DNA from: Sternotherus odoratus
Taxonomy: Eukaryota; Chordata; Testudines; Kinosternidae
Assembly: GCA_032164245.1 (NCBI GenBank)
Contig: JAVMKO010000006.1
Coordinates: 105,107,310 to 105,171,309 of the forward strand
Length of the DNA stretch: 64,000 bases
Direction: 5' to 3'
Position 1 is the first letter of the stretch. Every line of letters begins with the position of its first letter. The notes beneath the pieces are model-generated. The model did no database searches. It was not told where the DNA came from and saw nothing but the letters and a program-made list of their open reading frames with translations. Below, one piece after another: positions 11,812-23,689 of the stretch. Position numbers and translations under genes: made by a program.

Positions 11812-12521
11812 TGTCTGTCATAAGTATAAAGTGCCTTAAAATTACTTTTTTGCCTATAAAGGGTTAACCTGAACAGGAAAGGGGATGACGCAAAAATTTA
11901 AATTGCTCAAGACAAAGAAGTTTAGGTTTCACTTCTTCCCGGGCTATCGGTCTCTGTCCATATTCTCTCTCCAGCTAGGAAGAAATGATTCATCTCCTAC
12001 TCATCCCTTAATAAAATTTTAAGTTAAACTAACAGTAAGTAAAGTTGTTAATTGTATAAGCTTGTAATAAATCTATGGGATCATTAACCTCATCAGGAAA
12101 AAAAAATCTCAAGGGAGGGGCTAGGGCTCAAAAATTAAGTATCCGTTTAAGTCTGTTTAAGTTGTATGGTTTTTTCTCTTTTCTTTATTAAACTTCTTTG
12201 TTATAAGAAGGGACTGGTTATTTCCCTTGAAGTTGTACTAGCTTTGGATCTGGCACAGCTCACGGCTAGTGAGGGTCTGTGTTCTTTATCTCTCCCAGGT
12301 GGGAAGGAGGGAGGGGGTCTTAATGTGCCCCATTCCATGCTTTTGGAATAATCACATAAATGGTGGCAGCGGGTCCCAAGCGCCAACTGAAAAAGTTTGG
12401 GTTTGGGGGAAAAAAAATTAACCTAAACTGGTACATAAACTGGGTTAAATTTGTTGTTTCATGTGCAAAATCCCCACATCTTTTACCCTAAATTTTAAAG
12501 TGGGGAAAAATCTCTCTAACA
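11812..12521 (+). mobile_element. Solo LTR-like element in the 5' region of unit A
   Basis: It interrupts the duplicated OR upstream region: paralogous sites near 18595, 34060 and 42195 read straight through. The block runs TG...CA with a short ATA(T) duplication and holds AATAAA signals at about 12010 and 12064 on the + strand. No internal genes are present. Boundaries are good to a few bases. Absence from the other units means it arrived after they separated. Confidence 0.7.
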
Positions 12522-13258
12522 ATATCTTTCCCACATTCTGGAATAATTTAGTAAGGGAAGGACAAAGAATACCATGGTGGTTGGCATGGTGTAAATATCT
12601 AGATAATCTGGAGTATTCTTGCATAATTTATAGGTTTTACATTCCATCTTTTGGGGCCAGGACAATGGTGTGATTCTGAAACCAGGAATGACTGAGAAGA
12701 TATCAGCTACAGCTGCAAACAATTAGTACTTTCACCTGTATCTAATTCTCTGTTCCTTTGATTCCAAATTTGTTGCCAAGGCTGGTTGAAAAATTTTCTT
12801 GACATGTTTTTTTCATAAGAATTTGGATTTTTCATTGAACTATTTTTTCCATTAATTCATCTTTTCCCTGGAAATGATCAGCTTTCCATCAAAATCCCAA
12901 ACTCCCCTCCTCCCTAAACCATGATTGTGGGACTCTGGTGATGTTCTAGGGAAGTTCAGCAAGAGGAGAGACCATCATGCATCATGGGGGATGTGGTTCA
13001 GTCTGGGAGCCCGGAGCAGGGAAGAGATTGGTGGAGTGTGGTCCAGGATGCACACCCATGATATTTCTGAATATTAAGTTTTTAATGAAAGTTTTTGGTC
13101 TCAAAAAACAAAACAAACCATCTCTGTGTATCAGCTCTCACAGTACCTGGTTTGCCCTGAAAAGAGGAGAATGAAATATATCCCTAACTTCCTACTCTGT
13201 AACTAATGTAGAAATTGCATCATTTAATAGCAGGGTAAGAAAGAGTAGGTCAAATTAA
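12522..13258 (+). repeat. Distal 5' flank of OR unit A (segmental duplicate)
   Basis: This stretch is shared with about 18605-19315, 26905-27180, 34080-34440, 42200-42935 and 53815-54525. It has no open frame of interest. It includes the conserved 'ccaggaatgactgagaagatatcag' region and a repeated 'aaaccatggctgtgg' stretch. Confidence 0.75.
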
Positions 13259-13467
13259 TCCCCGGGGTACCAATTACGCCAGGTGGCCTGGTTCACTGAA
13301 CAACATTAATTAGGTGTCATGGGGCACTGAGCTCAGCTATTCCCAGTTGCTTCAGGGATCATGTCCCACAGATCACACATCTCAGTATAAAACTTCCTGA
13401 ATGCTCCAAATTGGCATTTTCTGTCACCGGGGAAATGCCACCACATCCCTCTCTCTCTTCTCAGCAG
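13259..13467 (+). promoter_or_regulatory. Predicted OR promoter and noncoding exon 1, unit A
   Basis: In order: O/E(EBF)-like site TCCCCGGGGT at 13259-13268, homeodomain site ATTAATTAGG at 13305-13314, TATAAAA at 13386-13392, then a short exon ending at the donor CAG/GTATGT (intron from 13468). O/E and Lhx2-type sites are the known hallmarks of OR promoters. The homeodomain-to-TATA distance is 81 bp here and in the five sister copies. The start site, about 30 bp after the TATA box, is inferred. Confidence 0.55.
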
Positions 13468-14069
13468 GTATGTGCTATTGTCCTGAATTACAGTCACACA
13501 CACGCAGACACCATGGGGATCGGCAGGTGTTGAATTCAAAACTTCCAGCACTAAAATCCTCAGTCCCAACTCCTACCCCTTCAGCTAAAGGAGTGACATC
13601 CTTAATTGGAAAAAAATAGGCAATTCCATAGTTGCCAGAGCCAGGGCTTTCCATTATTTCTCTGGGTTTTCATACAGGATAAAGTAAATGCAAAAGAACT
13701 TAATTAGCCCAGTAAGGAAGCTTTACCCCAACCTGACATGCCAAGCCACAGAGCTCACCTTGCCCAAAGCGGGTAGAAAGATTGACACTCCTTTACTCTC
13801 ACCCCTTCCTTAGCCAAGGAATAATCTCTTCAGATTGATTCTCTCACAGCAGAGTCAGAAGTCATTGTTCGGATTAGTGAAGAGGAGCATTTGTTTGCGG
13901 GGCATGATTAACCTGTGTGTTACTGTGCTTGCACAGTGCATGCATTTTATTGAACACTTGGAATGACCAGCTGTGAACATCTGGCTCTGTGGACTAAGCT
14001 CTTCCCTGAGCGGGTACTGATGTCCATTGAGAAACTGATCTCCGTTTATCTACACTCACTTTATTACAG
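13468..14069 (+). other. Predicted 5'UTR intron of OR at 14141
   Basis: A GTATGT donor and an acceptor cactttattacag/agaag define a 602-nt intron, leaving a 71-nt 5'UTR with no upstream ATG before the coding exon. Noncoding 5' exons spliced to a single coding exon are normal for vertebrate ORs. No transcript evidence is available here. Confidence 0.55.
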
Positions 14070-14140
14070 AGAAGGGTCAGGTTTTCTGCACCATCCACCT
14101 GCCCACATCTCTGTAGCTGTCTGATCTCTGTTCGGAGGAG

Positions 14141-15079
14141 ATGGAAAAGGGAAATCACTCGGAGGTGACTGAGTTCATTCTCTCAGGACTGACAGATCGT
14201 CCGGAGCTGCAGGTTCCTCTGTTTGTGGTGTTCCTACTGATTTATAGTATCACCCTGGTGGGAAATGGGGGGATAATCTTGTTAATCACCATTGACCCCA
14301 AACTCCACACCCCCATGTACTTTTTCCTCAGGAATCTGTCTTTCTGTGACCTCTGCGTTTCCTCAATAATTTCCCCTATGTTGCTGCTGACTTTCATAGC
14401 TGAGAGAAAAAACATTTCTTACACTGCCTGTGCTGTGCAAATGTCTCTCTTTATCACTTTTACAGATGTTGAAGGCCTCTTGCTGACTGTGATGGCCTAT
14501 GACCGTTATGTAGCCATCTGTAAACCGCTGCTCTATACAGTCATCATGTCCAGGCAGCTTTGTAAACAGCTGGTGGCTGGGGTGTACGCTGTGGGGTTTG
14601 TGGATTCAGTGATATGCACTTGTTTTGTACTTCAGCTGTCATTCTGCAGATCCAACATCATCAATCAGTTCTTCTGTGATGTGCCCTCACTCTTGGACCT
14701 CACCTGTTCTGACACCAGAATTAATGAGATTGTGATGTTTGTTTTCACATGCTTCATTAGAGTGAGCAGCTTTGTGACCATCCTCCTCTCCTATGTCTAT
14801 ATCATCTCCACGATCCTGCAGATCCACTCCACCGAGGGCCGGTGCAAAGCCTTCTCCACCTGCACTTTTCACTTGACAGCGTTGACCCTGTTTTTTGGCA
14901 CCGAATTCTTCATATATTTACATCCCACTCTCAGATCTTCCAAGGAAATGGAGAAAAAAGCCTCAGTGTTTTACACGCTGGTGATCCCCATGTTAAACCC
15001 CCTCATCTACAGCCTGAGGAATACTGAGATGAAAAACTCGGCGAGGAAAGCAATGAATAATCTCCTAACCAATTCTTGA
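14141..15079 (+). CDS. Olfactory receptor, class II, MEKGNHS subfamily (unit A)
   Basis: Predicted 312-residue odorant receptor at the ciliary membrane of olfactory neurons. Visible: NHS glycosylation site at residue 5, GN at 41-42, LHTPMY before TM2, Cys97, [10 protein letters not shown] at 118-127, loop cysteines 169/179/189, [12 protein letters not shown] in TM5, KAFSTC at 236-241, [12 protein letters not shown] at 283-294. The ATG has G at -3 and +4. The C-terminus [14 protein letters not shown] departs from the VKDALRRA of its sisters, and third loop 3 reads [13 protein letters not shown] instead of [12 protein letters not shown], making it the most diverged of the six. The frame is intact, and the promoter and splice sites are intact by eye. 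Confidence 0.95.
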   Translation: MEKGNHSEVTEFILSGLTDRPELQVPLFVVFLLIYSITLVGNGGIILLITIDPKLHTPMYFFLRNLSFCDLCVSSIISPMLLLTFIAERKNISYTACAVQMSLFITFTDVEGLLLTVMAYDRYVAICKPLLYTVIMSRQLCKQLVAGVYAVGFVDSVICTCFVLQLSFCRSNIINQFFCDVPSLLDLTCSDTRINEIVMFVFTCFIRVSSFVTILLSYVYIISTILQIHSTEGRCKAFSTCTFHLTALTLFFGTEFFIYLHPTLRSSKEMEKKASVFYTLVIPMLNPLIYSLRNTEMKNSARKAMNNLLTNS

Positions 15080-17219
15080 ATCTGTTTAACTCTGTTCTGG
15101 TTTAGTGATGGGGAGTTGAAACAGGGGAATTCAATGTAATTTCACAGATCTGCTGGTAGTAATGTTCATTATTATATTCTTATTAGTATTAATTTGTTTG
15201 TATTCCAACAAGGCCTGCAGGCCCCAACTTAAAACAGGGGTTTATTAGGCTGTTACCGCATCAAAATTCCAGGAGGCACCTGTTTCACGTGTGACATGCT
15301 TCAAAAGCATTGTGCTATTTGTATTGGGAAAGAGGAGGAGAGCATCTAATCTATCTCTGTCTGCTTTGTAATGGGTTCTGTTAGTCAGTTGCGAGTGTGA
15401 AGTGTGCGGTTTCCAGGGCTGAACCAAAGGGGTTTTTGCCGACTCTCCGGATTCTCTGCAGCCCTTTATGTTCTCTGTGGGATTGTTGTAGAGATTGTCA
15501 CCTGGTTTGTATCCATGTATGTGGAGGAGAAAGGGGATTTACATCTCAATGGACTTTATTTTATGTTAAGAGAACAAGAAAACAGGTATGAATAAGGGTA
15601 GCATTTCCAAAACAAAACATGGTGTGTCTGCATGCTCTGTGAGAATCTGCACTTAACTGAATATAAAATAAAATGTAAAGGGTGAGTTTTTCCTACCATA
15701 TACATTAAACAGAAAGAAAAGGTCCTTTCAGACACTAGATGTTTATAGGACATCAGCAGGTTAGCTATGAGGTCTTACTCTTAGTCCTGCGGAAAAGTGC
15801 TATGAACTCTGAAGAACAGGGATTCTGGGAATTGTACATAAAACGAGGAAAACCTGTAGCCCCTTAGAGACTAACCAGTTTATTTCAGCTCTGGTTATGA
15901 AGAGTGAGAAATGGATAAAACTGGGCCAATAGCTGATTTTTAAGTTCATGGGTGGTTACAAAAAAATTGAAAAACAAATTCATTTCAACCTGAACCAAAT
16001 CTGAAAAATCCCTAAATATTTGGCAAATGGAAAACACTGACAAAAATGTCCTATGGGGTGTAAGGAGATATTCAGCATGACCAGAAATGAAACATTTTCT
16101 TTCATTCCTGGATATTTTTCATTGTAAAAGCAAAGGCAATGTAGGGCCACACTGACAAAATGGATGAGAATGGAAGAGGTGGCAATGGTTTTGCTTCCCT
16201 TGCAGGCTTTAAATGAGTGATTAGATCACTCCCTTGGGAATTGGGAGATCTAGGTCAACCCCCCTCTGTCTGATGGTGAGAAGCTATTTGAAAGTGGGTC
16301 TCCCACATTGCTGGACAGTACCCTGGTGACTGGATGATGATCTGTCCCGCATCGTTCTCTTAATTGGTCTATACTACTGCTATAAATTGATCTAAGTTAT
16401 GCTACTTCATGTTGACTAAGTTAGTCTGACTCACAGTGGTGTCCACACCATGCTATGTCAACCGGAGAGTTACGTAACTGAAGTAGAGTAACATAGATCA
16501 TCCGATAGTATTAGTGTAGACCAGCCCTGACAAAGATCCATGATGGAACATAGTGTCTGAGGGAGGTGGATCACATAGTTCAACAGGTGACAGCTCTTCC
16601 ATCCATTTAGCATGTCTTCTGCAGACCTGCTCAATCAACACCATTTCATCTATCGCAGTAGTATATTATACCAGTATAGCCAGTAGTGTAGATATTACCT
16701 CTCCTGTTTAAGCTGTTGCATTGTGGATAAAACACAGGAAGAACCACAGGGCCAGAAAGAGAGAATGACTATATAACAAAGCGGTTCGGAGCACCGACAT
16801 GGTCAACTTCATGTTTCTGTTCCAATAGAACAATTTTGAAAGGAGAGATTGAGAGCAACCCAAACTGGAATAGCACAGCATTTCAGGGCTGGGATGCTTT
16901 CTGGAGATACAGGAAACCCAAGTGCACAGCACGGAAAAGAAAGGGAATTAAACCTAGATCTCCCACCTCACAGGTGAACACCCAAACTATTGAGCTAAGA
17001 ATTACAAAGAGAGGGAGCATCACCGCCTCATATTGGCAGCTGCTTTGGGACTGGCATCTAAATCCATCCCCCATACACACATTGTTTTGGGACACGGCTG
17101 TTAGGAGACTTTGTAACACATTGGTGAATAGTTTCAGGTCAACCCCAATGGCATTGGTTTTTTACAATAAATTATAAATCCAGAAGAAATTCACCCATTT
17201 CTAGAGACTACCTCCACAA
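15080..17219 (+). repeat. Shared OR 3' flank, unit A
   Basis: Long 3' flank colinear with 29009-31100 (unit C), partly with 48173-49020 (F) and 61540-63100 (orphan). A candidate AATAAA lies at 15667-15672. It holds a MITE at 16366-16527 and a roughly 48-bp SINE scrap at 15840-15887 (ccttagagactaaccagttta) that unit C lacks. No gene is seen. Confidence 0.75.
16366..16527. mobile_element. Foldback MITE
   Basis: The sequence begins ggtctatactac and ends agtgtagaccagccc, with inverted internal blocks (ctaagttatgctacttca versus tgaagtagagtaacatag). The same element sits in unit C at 30272-30434, so it inserted before the duplication. No coding capacity. Confidence 0.65.
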
Positions 17220-17224
17220 ATTTA

Positions 17225-17905
17225 TATCCTGTGCTGCTCAGTCCTCTCTTGGACAATACAAGCTACATTGTCCATTATTTCTATAAAAGCACTAACATGC
17301 ATTGAACTCAGTGTCTCAGACACTTCTGTTTAAACACACTGGATGAGATAAAACAATAAAACAAATTTTATTGACAGCAAAGAGAGATTTCAAGTGATTG
17401 AAAATAAGGAGGCCTAGAAGTCAGACATGATTCCACGAAGAATAAATCTAGAATGCAACTTATGCCTAAGTTAAGAAATGATGTGACATTCAAAGCAAAA
17501 GTGTCCTCACCACATGCTTTCAGCAGTGTTACTGACCAAACCTCTTAGGTCAAGACCCATCCCCCAGTCCAAGGGCTGCTTAAGTTATCCCTTCAGATGC
17601 AGTGAATCTATGGGCAGAGAGAGAGAGAGAGAGAGGGAGGGAGAGAAATCACAGTGCCTTGGGATGTCTTCCCTTTCTTTTTATAGTTCTATCCCCACCT
17701 TGAGAAACATTTCCATCTGGTAACCGGAAGACAAAAACTCCATATAGAAGGATGTTCCCCATGCCTTTTTCCTCACCTCTTTCTGCTTCCTTTGTTTCCC
17801 TTCCTGGTTGATGAGTCTGGTTACTGTTTAGATACAAAATTAAGTAGATCACACATTTCTTTGTTTAAGACAGACAAGTTTGCCAGCCTGGTCATCTTAT
17901 AACTT
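17225..17905 (+). repeat. Repeated block R (LTR-like), copy 1
   Basis: Shared with 40889-41950, 51530-52765 and in part 33530-33850. It contains a (GA)n tract at 17614-17645 and, on the minus strand, a TATAAAAAG-like box (about 17680) and AATAAA (about 17368), so it may be an old minus-strand LTR. It carries no genes. In two other copies it is interrupted by younger LTRs. Confidence 0.55.
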
Positions 17906-18245
17906 CACAGACAGTAATTCCTCACTGAACATTGTACTTATGTTCCTGACTTTAAGTGAAGCGATGGTAAGCTAATCCAATTTCCCCATAAGAATTAATG
18001 TAAATTAGGGGTGTTAGGGTCCAGGGATTTTTTTTTTTTGCCAGGCAAAAGGCACTATATACATTTAAAACTATTTTCAACAAGCAATTTCATTCAGGTA
18101 TAAGTTTTTAAAACAATATTAAAGAAACAATTTAATAACACAATCATCATTGTTGAATAGGAAAGAATGGGAGGTGTCCCTGCCTTACCCCCCACAATCA
18201 CAGCCCAGTGGCACTGCAGACAATGAGACAGGCAAGGAGTCTGCA
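17905..18245 (+). mobile_element. Mariner-like MITE, 5' part, flanked by duplicated host sequence
   Basis: Starts cagtaattcctcactgaaca and matches the left part of the element at 52775, then stops at ctgcag/gtctctgttta. The host sequence before it (about 17825-17905, gatacaaaattaagtagatc) is repeated after it (about 18265-18385), so the truncated element lies between direct repeats created by a rearrangement. Confidence 0.7.
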
Positions 18246-19370
18246 GGTCTCTGTTTACTCTTTAGATACGAAATTAAGCAGAGGACCCATTTCTTTGTTT
18301 AAGACAGACCAGTTTGCCAGACTCAGTTTGGAAGATGTACTAATAACATGATATAGTGTCATCATATAACTTCACATACATTATCAAAAGTGTATTTAAT
18401 ATTTGCAGTGATAGCATGGCTATTTCTAGTTGACTCATAGATTTATTTATCATCCTAAAGTAGAGCCCTATGTGCAGATAATATGCATGCAACAGGGACA
18501 GTTTGTGAACTGTAGATGTTCATAGCGTTTTGTGGTCTTCTCTTCAGTTCCTCTGGTCATCATCTGGTCTCCATCCAGCAATATGAGTGAACCTATCTGT
18601 CCCACATTGGGGAATTACCTAGTAAGGGAAGGACAAAGGATACCATGTTGATTGGCATACTATAAATGATCTGGAGTATTCTTACATATTTTAGAGGTTT
18701 TACATTCCACCTATTGGGGCCAGGACAATGAGGGAATTCTGAAACCAGGAATGACTGAGACTATATCCGCTATGGCTGCAAACAAACAGTATGTTTCACC
18801 TGTATCTCATTTTCTGTTTCCCTGATTCCAAATTTGTTGCTAAGGCTAGTTGAAAATTTTTCTTGACAAGTTTTTTTGATGGGAAATTGGATTTTTCATT
18901 CAACTATTTTTTCCATGAAATCATCTTTTACCTGGAAATTATCATCTTTCCATCACATTACCAAACTCCCCTCCTCCCTAAACCATGGCTATGGGAATTT
19001 GCTGATGTTCCAGGGAAGTTCAGCAAGAGGAGAGACCGTTTTGTGCCATGGGAGACCTGATTCAGCCTGGGAGCCTGGCCCATGGCAGAGATTGGTGGAG
19101 TGTGGTGTCTGATAGACCGCCGTGGAATTTCTGGGTTGAAATATTAATGTTTTAGAGAAAGATTTTGGTCTTTAAAAAAACACCTTTGTGGATCAGGTTT
19201 ACACATTACCCAGCTTGCCCTGAAAACAGCAGGATGAAATAAACCCCTCAGCTCATACTCTGTAACTCTGGTAAATTGCACCATTTAATAACAGTAAGAA
19301 TGAGTGGGCCAAATTAATCCCCACTTACAGGGCACCAAATACACCATGGAGACTTTCGTTCATTGAACAC

Positions 19371-19531
19371 ATTAATTAGGTGTTATGCTGCTCTGAGTTC
19401 AGCTATTCCCAGTTGGTTCAGGGATCATGTCCCATAGATCACACATCTCCGTATAAAACTTCCCGAATGCTTCAAACTGGAAGTTTCTGTCACTGGGGAA
19501 ACGCCACCACATCTCTCTCTCTTCTCAGCAG
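19371..19531 (+). promoter_or_regulatory. Predicted OR promoter and exon 1, unit B
   Basis: Homeodomain site ATTAATTAGG at 19371-19380, TATAAAA at 19452-19458 (81 bp apart), donor CAG/GTACGT with the intron from 19532. The O/E-like position upstream (about 19317) reads tccccacttacagggc: the two half-sites are pushed apart by extra bases, so this copy may have lost the O/E element. Confidence 0.5.
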
Positions 19532-20133
19532 GTACGTGCTATTCTCCAACATTACAGTCACACACACAGACAGATTCCATGGTGATTGGTTGGAATTGAA
19601 TTCAAGACCTACAACACTAAAAGCCTCAGTCCCAACTCCTACACCTTCTACTAAAGGAGCAAACTCATGGAAAAAATAGGCAATTCCATAGTTACCTAAG
19701 CCAGGGCTTTCCATGATGTCTCTGGATTTTCAAAGAGCATAAAGTAAATGCCCGAAAGCTTAAGTAGCACAGTGAACAACTTTAACCCAAACCGACATGC
19801 CAAGCCACAGAGCTCCCCTTGCCCCAGGAGGGTAGAAAGATTGACACTCCTTTACTCTCACCCCTTGCTGAGCTAAGGAATAATCTCTTTAGGCTGATTC
19901 TCTCACAGCAGAGTCACAAGTCACTCTTTTCTGTTTGGATTAGTGAACAAGCTTATTTGTGTTGGGGGCATGATTTACCTGTGTGTTATTGTATTTGTGC
20001 AGTGTGTACTTTATCAAACACCTGGAATGACCACCTGTGAACATCTGGCTCTATGGACTAGTTCCTTCCCTGAGTGGGTACTGATGTCTATTAAGAAACT
20101 GATCTCCGTTTATCTACACTCACTTTATTACAG
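19532..20133 (+). other. Predicted 5'UTR intron of OR at 20205
   Basis: GTACGT donor to acceptor cactttattacag at 20132-20133 gives 602 nt, the same length as in unit A, and a 71-nt 5'UTR in the coding exon without an upstream ATG. Confidence 0.55.
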
Positions 20134-20204
20134 AGAAGGGTCAGGTTTTCCGCACGATCCACCTGCCCACATCTCTGTAGCTGTCGGATCTCTGTTCAGA
20201 GGAG

Positions 20205-21143
20205 ATGGAAAAGGGGAATCATTCAGAGGTGACTGAGTTCATTCTCTCAGGACTGACAGATCGTCCAGAGCTGCAGGTTCCCCTGTTTGTGGTGTTCCTA
20301 CTGATTTATGGATTCACCCTGGTGGGGAATGGGGGGATGATTTTTCTATTCATCATTGACCCCCGACTCCACACCCCCATGTACTTTTTCCTCAGTAATT
20401 TGTTTTTCTGTGACCTCTGCTTTTCCTCGTTAATTTCCCCTAAGATGCTGCTGAATTTCTTAGCTGAGAGGAAAAGCATTTCTTACACTGCCTGTATTGT
20501 GCAACTGTATCTCTCTGACTCGTTTACAGATGTTGAGTGCCTCTTGCTGGCTGTTATGGCCTATGACCGTTATGTGGCCATCTGTAACCCGCTGCTTTAT
20601 ACTGTCACCATGTCCAGACAGCTTTGCATACAGCTAGTGGCTGGGGTATACGCTGGGGGGTTGGTGGATTCAATGGTAAACATTTATTTTACAGTTCGGC
20701 TGTCATTCTGCAGCTCCAACATCATCAATCATTTCTTCTGTGACAATCCCCCGCTGTTAGCACTCTCCTGTTCTGACACCCGCATCAATGAGATTGTGAT
20801 GTTTGCTTTCACGATCTGCATTCAAGGGATCAGCTTTGTGACTGTCCTCCTCTCCTATGTCTATATCATCTCCACCATCCTGCGGATCCGCTCTGCCGAG
20901 GGCCGGCACAAAGCCTTCTCCACCTGCGCTTTCCATTTGACCACAGTGGTCCTTCTTTTTGGCACCCTCCTCTTCATATATTTACGTCCCCCCTCCAGCT
21001 ATTCCATGGACACAGACAAAATAGCCTCAGTGTTTTACACGCTGGTGATCCCCATGTTGAACCCTCTCATCTACAGCCTGAGGAACACGGAGGTGAGGGA
21101 CGCCTTGAGGAGAGCAATGAATAAACTCCTAACCAATTCCTGA
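20205..21143 (+). CDS. Olfactory receptor, class II, MEKGNHS subfamily (unit B)
   Basis: 312-residue intact OR. Key motifs present: NHS at 5, GN at 41-42, LHTPMYFF, Cys97, [10 protein letters not shown], cysteines 169/179/189, [30 protein letters not shown]. The TM3 face (residues 99-112) reads [14 protein letters not shown], with an acidic Asp at 105 not seen in the sisters, and the second loop has CDNPPLL instead of CD(I/V)PPLL. Both lie where ORs bind ligand, so odorant range may differ (inference). The downstream flank is cut short at about 21176, where the usual 3' flank is replaced by a (GT)n region. Confidence 0.95.
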   Translation: MEKGNHSEVTEFILSGLTDRPELQVPLFVVFLLIYGFTLVGNGGMIFLFIIDPRLHTPMYFFLSNLFFCDLCFSSLISPKMLLNFLAERKSISYTACIVQLYLSDSFTDVECLLLAVMAYDRYVAICNPLLYTVTMSRQLCIQLVAGVYAGGLVDSMVNIYFTVRLSFCSSNIINHFFCDNPPLLALSCSDTRINEIVMFAFTICIQGISFVTVLLSYVYIISTILRIRSAEGRHKAFSTCAFHLTTVVLLFGTLLFIYLRPPSSYSMDTDKIASVFYTLVIPMLNPLIYSLRNTEVRDALRRAMNKLLTNS

Positions 21144-21362
21144 ATCTGTTTAACTCTGTACTGGTTTAGTGATGGAAAGTGTGTGTGTGTGTGTGTAATG
21201 AGCATGGTGTGTGTGTAAGTTTGGTGTGCAGTGGCCACTGTGTGTGTGTGTGTGTGTGATGGGGCTACAGTGGAGCTGAATGTGAAGTGTAGGCTGTGTC
21301 TTCGTCCCTTGGTCTGCCCAGCAATCAGGGTAGCGTCCCCCTGGTGCAGGGCCCTTTCTGAG
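21144..21362 (+). repeat. (GT)n-rich segment after OR unit B
   Basis: GT tracts at 21179-21196 and 21239-21258 followed by 'acagtggagctgaatgtgaa'. The same combination marks the end of the long 3' flank in units C and F (about 32455-32580, 50355-50460), so unit B has lost about 3-4 kb of 3' flank by a deletion joining its start to its end. Confidence 0.6.
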
Positions 21363-21690
21363 GTCAGAGAATCGTAGGACTGGAGGGCACTTTGGGGGGG
21401 CAACTAGTCCAGTCCCTTGCACTCATGGCAGTTCTAGACCATCCCTGACGGGTTTGTCCAACCTGCTCTTAAAAATTCCCAATGGTGGAGATTCCACAAC
21501 CTCCCTGCGCATGTTATTCCAGTGTTAACCACCCTGACAGTTGCTCCATCAGCTTAGCTCATTCTTTTTTTTCAACCCAGTTATAGTTTTGATCTTCACA
21601 ACATTCCCTGGCAACACGTTCCATAGGCTGACTCTGCATTTGGCGAAGAATTGTTACCCTTTGGTTGTTTTTAACCTATTGCCTATTGAT
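21363..21690 (-). mobile_element. CR1-type LINE 3' fragment
   Basis: Minus-strand CR1 3' region: begins aggtcagagaatcgtaggac, then cagttctagaccatccctga, tggagattccacaacctccc and ttcacaacattccctggcaa. Non-coding, old and truncated. Confidence 0.75.
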
Positions 21691-21724
21691 TTCAGGGAGA
21701 GTGGGGAGAGGATCTGAGGAGATG

Positions 21725-21920
21725 GACCTTCCCCATGGCTGGCAGGAGAGGAGGGGGAAGGTGGAGAGGAGCCATCCTGTTCCCATGACTCAGAGGAGGA
21801 GCGGGATAGGAGCAGAGGAATGGTCCTGACCCAATTACCCACAGGAGGGGAGGGAGCGGGAGCCAAAGGGATGTCCTGTTCCCATTGCTCACGTGAGGGG
21901 AGAAGGCAGGAGGACAGGGT
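21725..21920 (+). repeat. Minisatellite, about 4 units of 47-50 bp
   Basis: Units start near 21725, 21772, 21821 and 21871 and share 'tcctgttcccatgactca' followed by 'aggaggggag'. The A/G-rich spacer makes the region open in several frames, which should not be read as coding. Confidence 0.6.
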
Positions 21921-21929
21921 GGCCCTTGT

Positions 21930-22133
21930 GTGAGGTAGTTAAGCTGACCTAAGTCCTCATGCATATAATGGTAGAACAATGGAAGACTTGTTCCATTGCC
22001 CTAGCTGCCATCACTCCGGGAGGTGTATTAACTATGCATGGATGGGAGAGTCTCCCCCATTGGTGTAGGTAGCGTCTGCACTGAAGTGCAGCAGCCATGC
22101 CAATGTAGTGTTTCAAGTGTAGACAAGCCCTAA
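21930..22133. mobile_element. MITE fragment
   Basis: Ends in 'agtgtagacaagccctaa' and carries 'gctgacctaagtcctc', which resemble the abundant turtle foldback MITEs ending in tagacaagccctaa. No coding content. Confidence 0.5.
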
Positions 22134-23061
22134 GTTTCCACTAGCAAAGTCATTGAGGTGCCTAAAATTCTTTCACTAGGTATGTGCACAGCTTCCTTAG
22201 TCCCCAGATGGCTGAGCAACTCAGCCCCAGACCACCACGGCCTGTAAGGCAAGCAGTAGTCCTACTGCTCTTTTAAAGATGGGGACACTCAAAAATACTG
22301 TTACTCGGGGTTTTCAGATCTCACAGTTTTGGTAATTTAATGTTTCACGCCAGATGGTGTCAGGAATAAATCAATGGGAACACAACGGTCTGACTGAGGA
22401 AAATTAAACATAAAGATGTGAGGTCTTATCTAAAACTACAATTGATTAGATATTAAGCACACACAGGGAGAAACAATCAGGTTAGAACATCCCAGATATA
22501 GTGACCAACAGTCTAAGATGGTTTTACATCATCACCAGCTGGACTTCCAGGGGCCCTCTTTCTATCCAGCTGATGGGGAGTTTAGATGTCCTCTCCGTTC
22601 CAAAGAAAAGCTCCCTCAATCTCCTCCAAGATACTTACTTTTACCAAATCTTTTATGGCTAACTCTAACAAAGCGCATAACCTATAGTGACTTCTAGTGG
22701 AGCAGCATGATACCCTCTGCTGGGACACCAGTTCTCCTGATTTCAACAAACTACTAATTATCCCTCAACACTCCCAGTGTTTCCAGCTATAACAATGTGT
22801 CAGGGCCTCCTAAAACCAAGGTTGCTATCCACTCACTTTCCTTCATAATGTACTGTCCCATCCTCCCATTCTAAATAATAAACTGCAAATATGCAGCTGT
22901 CCGACCTTGTCTCAGAAAGGCCTATTATTCCTAGTTCTGTGATGTTTGGTTTTCAGCCAGCAGCGACTGCACATACAAGATGGCTGACAGCAGTAGAGTC
23001 AGGTTCTGGGGTACACGCAGGAATGTCAAATTCCAGAGCAACAATACTAGTCAACATATTT
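22134..23061. other. Intergenic, nothing recognised
   Basis: About 0.9 kb of unique-looking sequence without an open frame, RNA gene or repeat that I can name. Confidence 0.4.
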
Positions 23062-23231
23062 GAATCATAGAGTCATAAAATATTAGGGTTTGAAGGGACC
23101 TCAGGAGGTCATCTAGTCTAACCCCCTGCTTCAAGCAGGACCAATCCCCAATTAAATCATCCCAGCCAGGGCTTTGTGAATCTGGGTCTTAAAAACCTTT
23201 AAGGATGGAGATTCCACAACCTGCCTATGTA
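23062..23231 (-). mobile_element. CR1-type LINE 3' end
   Basis: Starts gaatcatagagtcataaaat, then gacctcaggaggtcatctag and gcaggaccaatccccaatta. This is the reverse complement of the CR1 3' end seen at 929-1128, including the tatgattc-type terminus. Confidence 0.85.
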
Positions 23232-23689
23232 GAACCGTGTAGAACACAGAGGCCACCTTGTCTTGGCCCTGTGAGTAGCTGCTGTTGGGGCGTAAGTATG
23301 AAAAGATCAGAGTCCGGTAAAACATGGTGATTGGACTTGATGGACACGTAAGGTCCCTTGCAGTTCAGTATTATTAATTAGTGGCCTAATAATAGTATGA
23401 TTACACCACATGCAGAAGGTCCCCTTGCTTCTTTGTGGATGCTTCCTGAGGCTGTCCAGCCTTTCGGACGTTGATAACAAGGACGGCTGGGATCTCAAGT
23501 TTGCATCTGTAATGCCAAAATGCAACCTTTTACCCAGGCAGAATTGTTCACACCAGATGGAGCAATGATTCAGCTGAACTTAAAGACAAGCACAGTTCAC
23601 ACAATAGCACAAGTTGCCTGTCCCAAGGTAAGTGCACATAACCCACAAGAGCCCCGAAATGGGTACCTTGAAATGGGGAGTGAACACAG
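23232..23689. other. Intergenic spacer
   Basis: No gene recognised. An open frame of 193 codons begins with ATG at 23520 and continues into the duplicated segment, but it is not kept in the partner copy near 8680 and matches no family I know. Confidence 0.4.
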
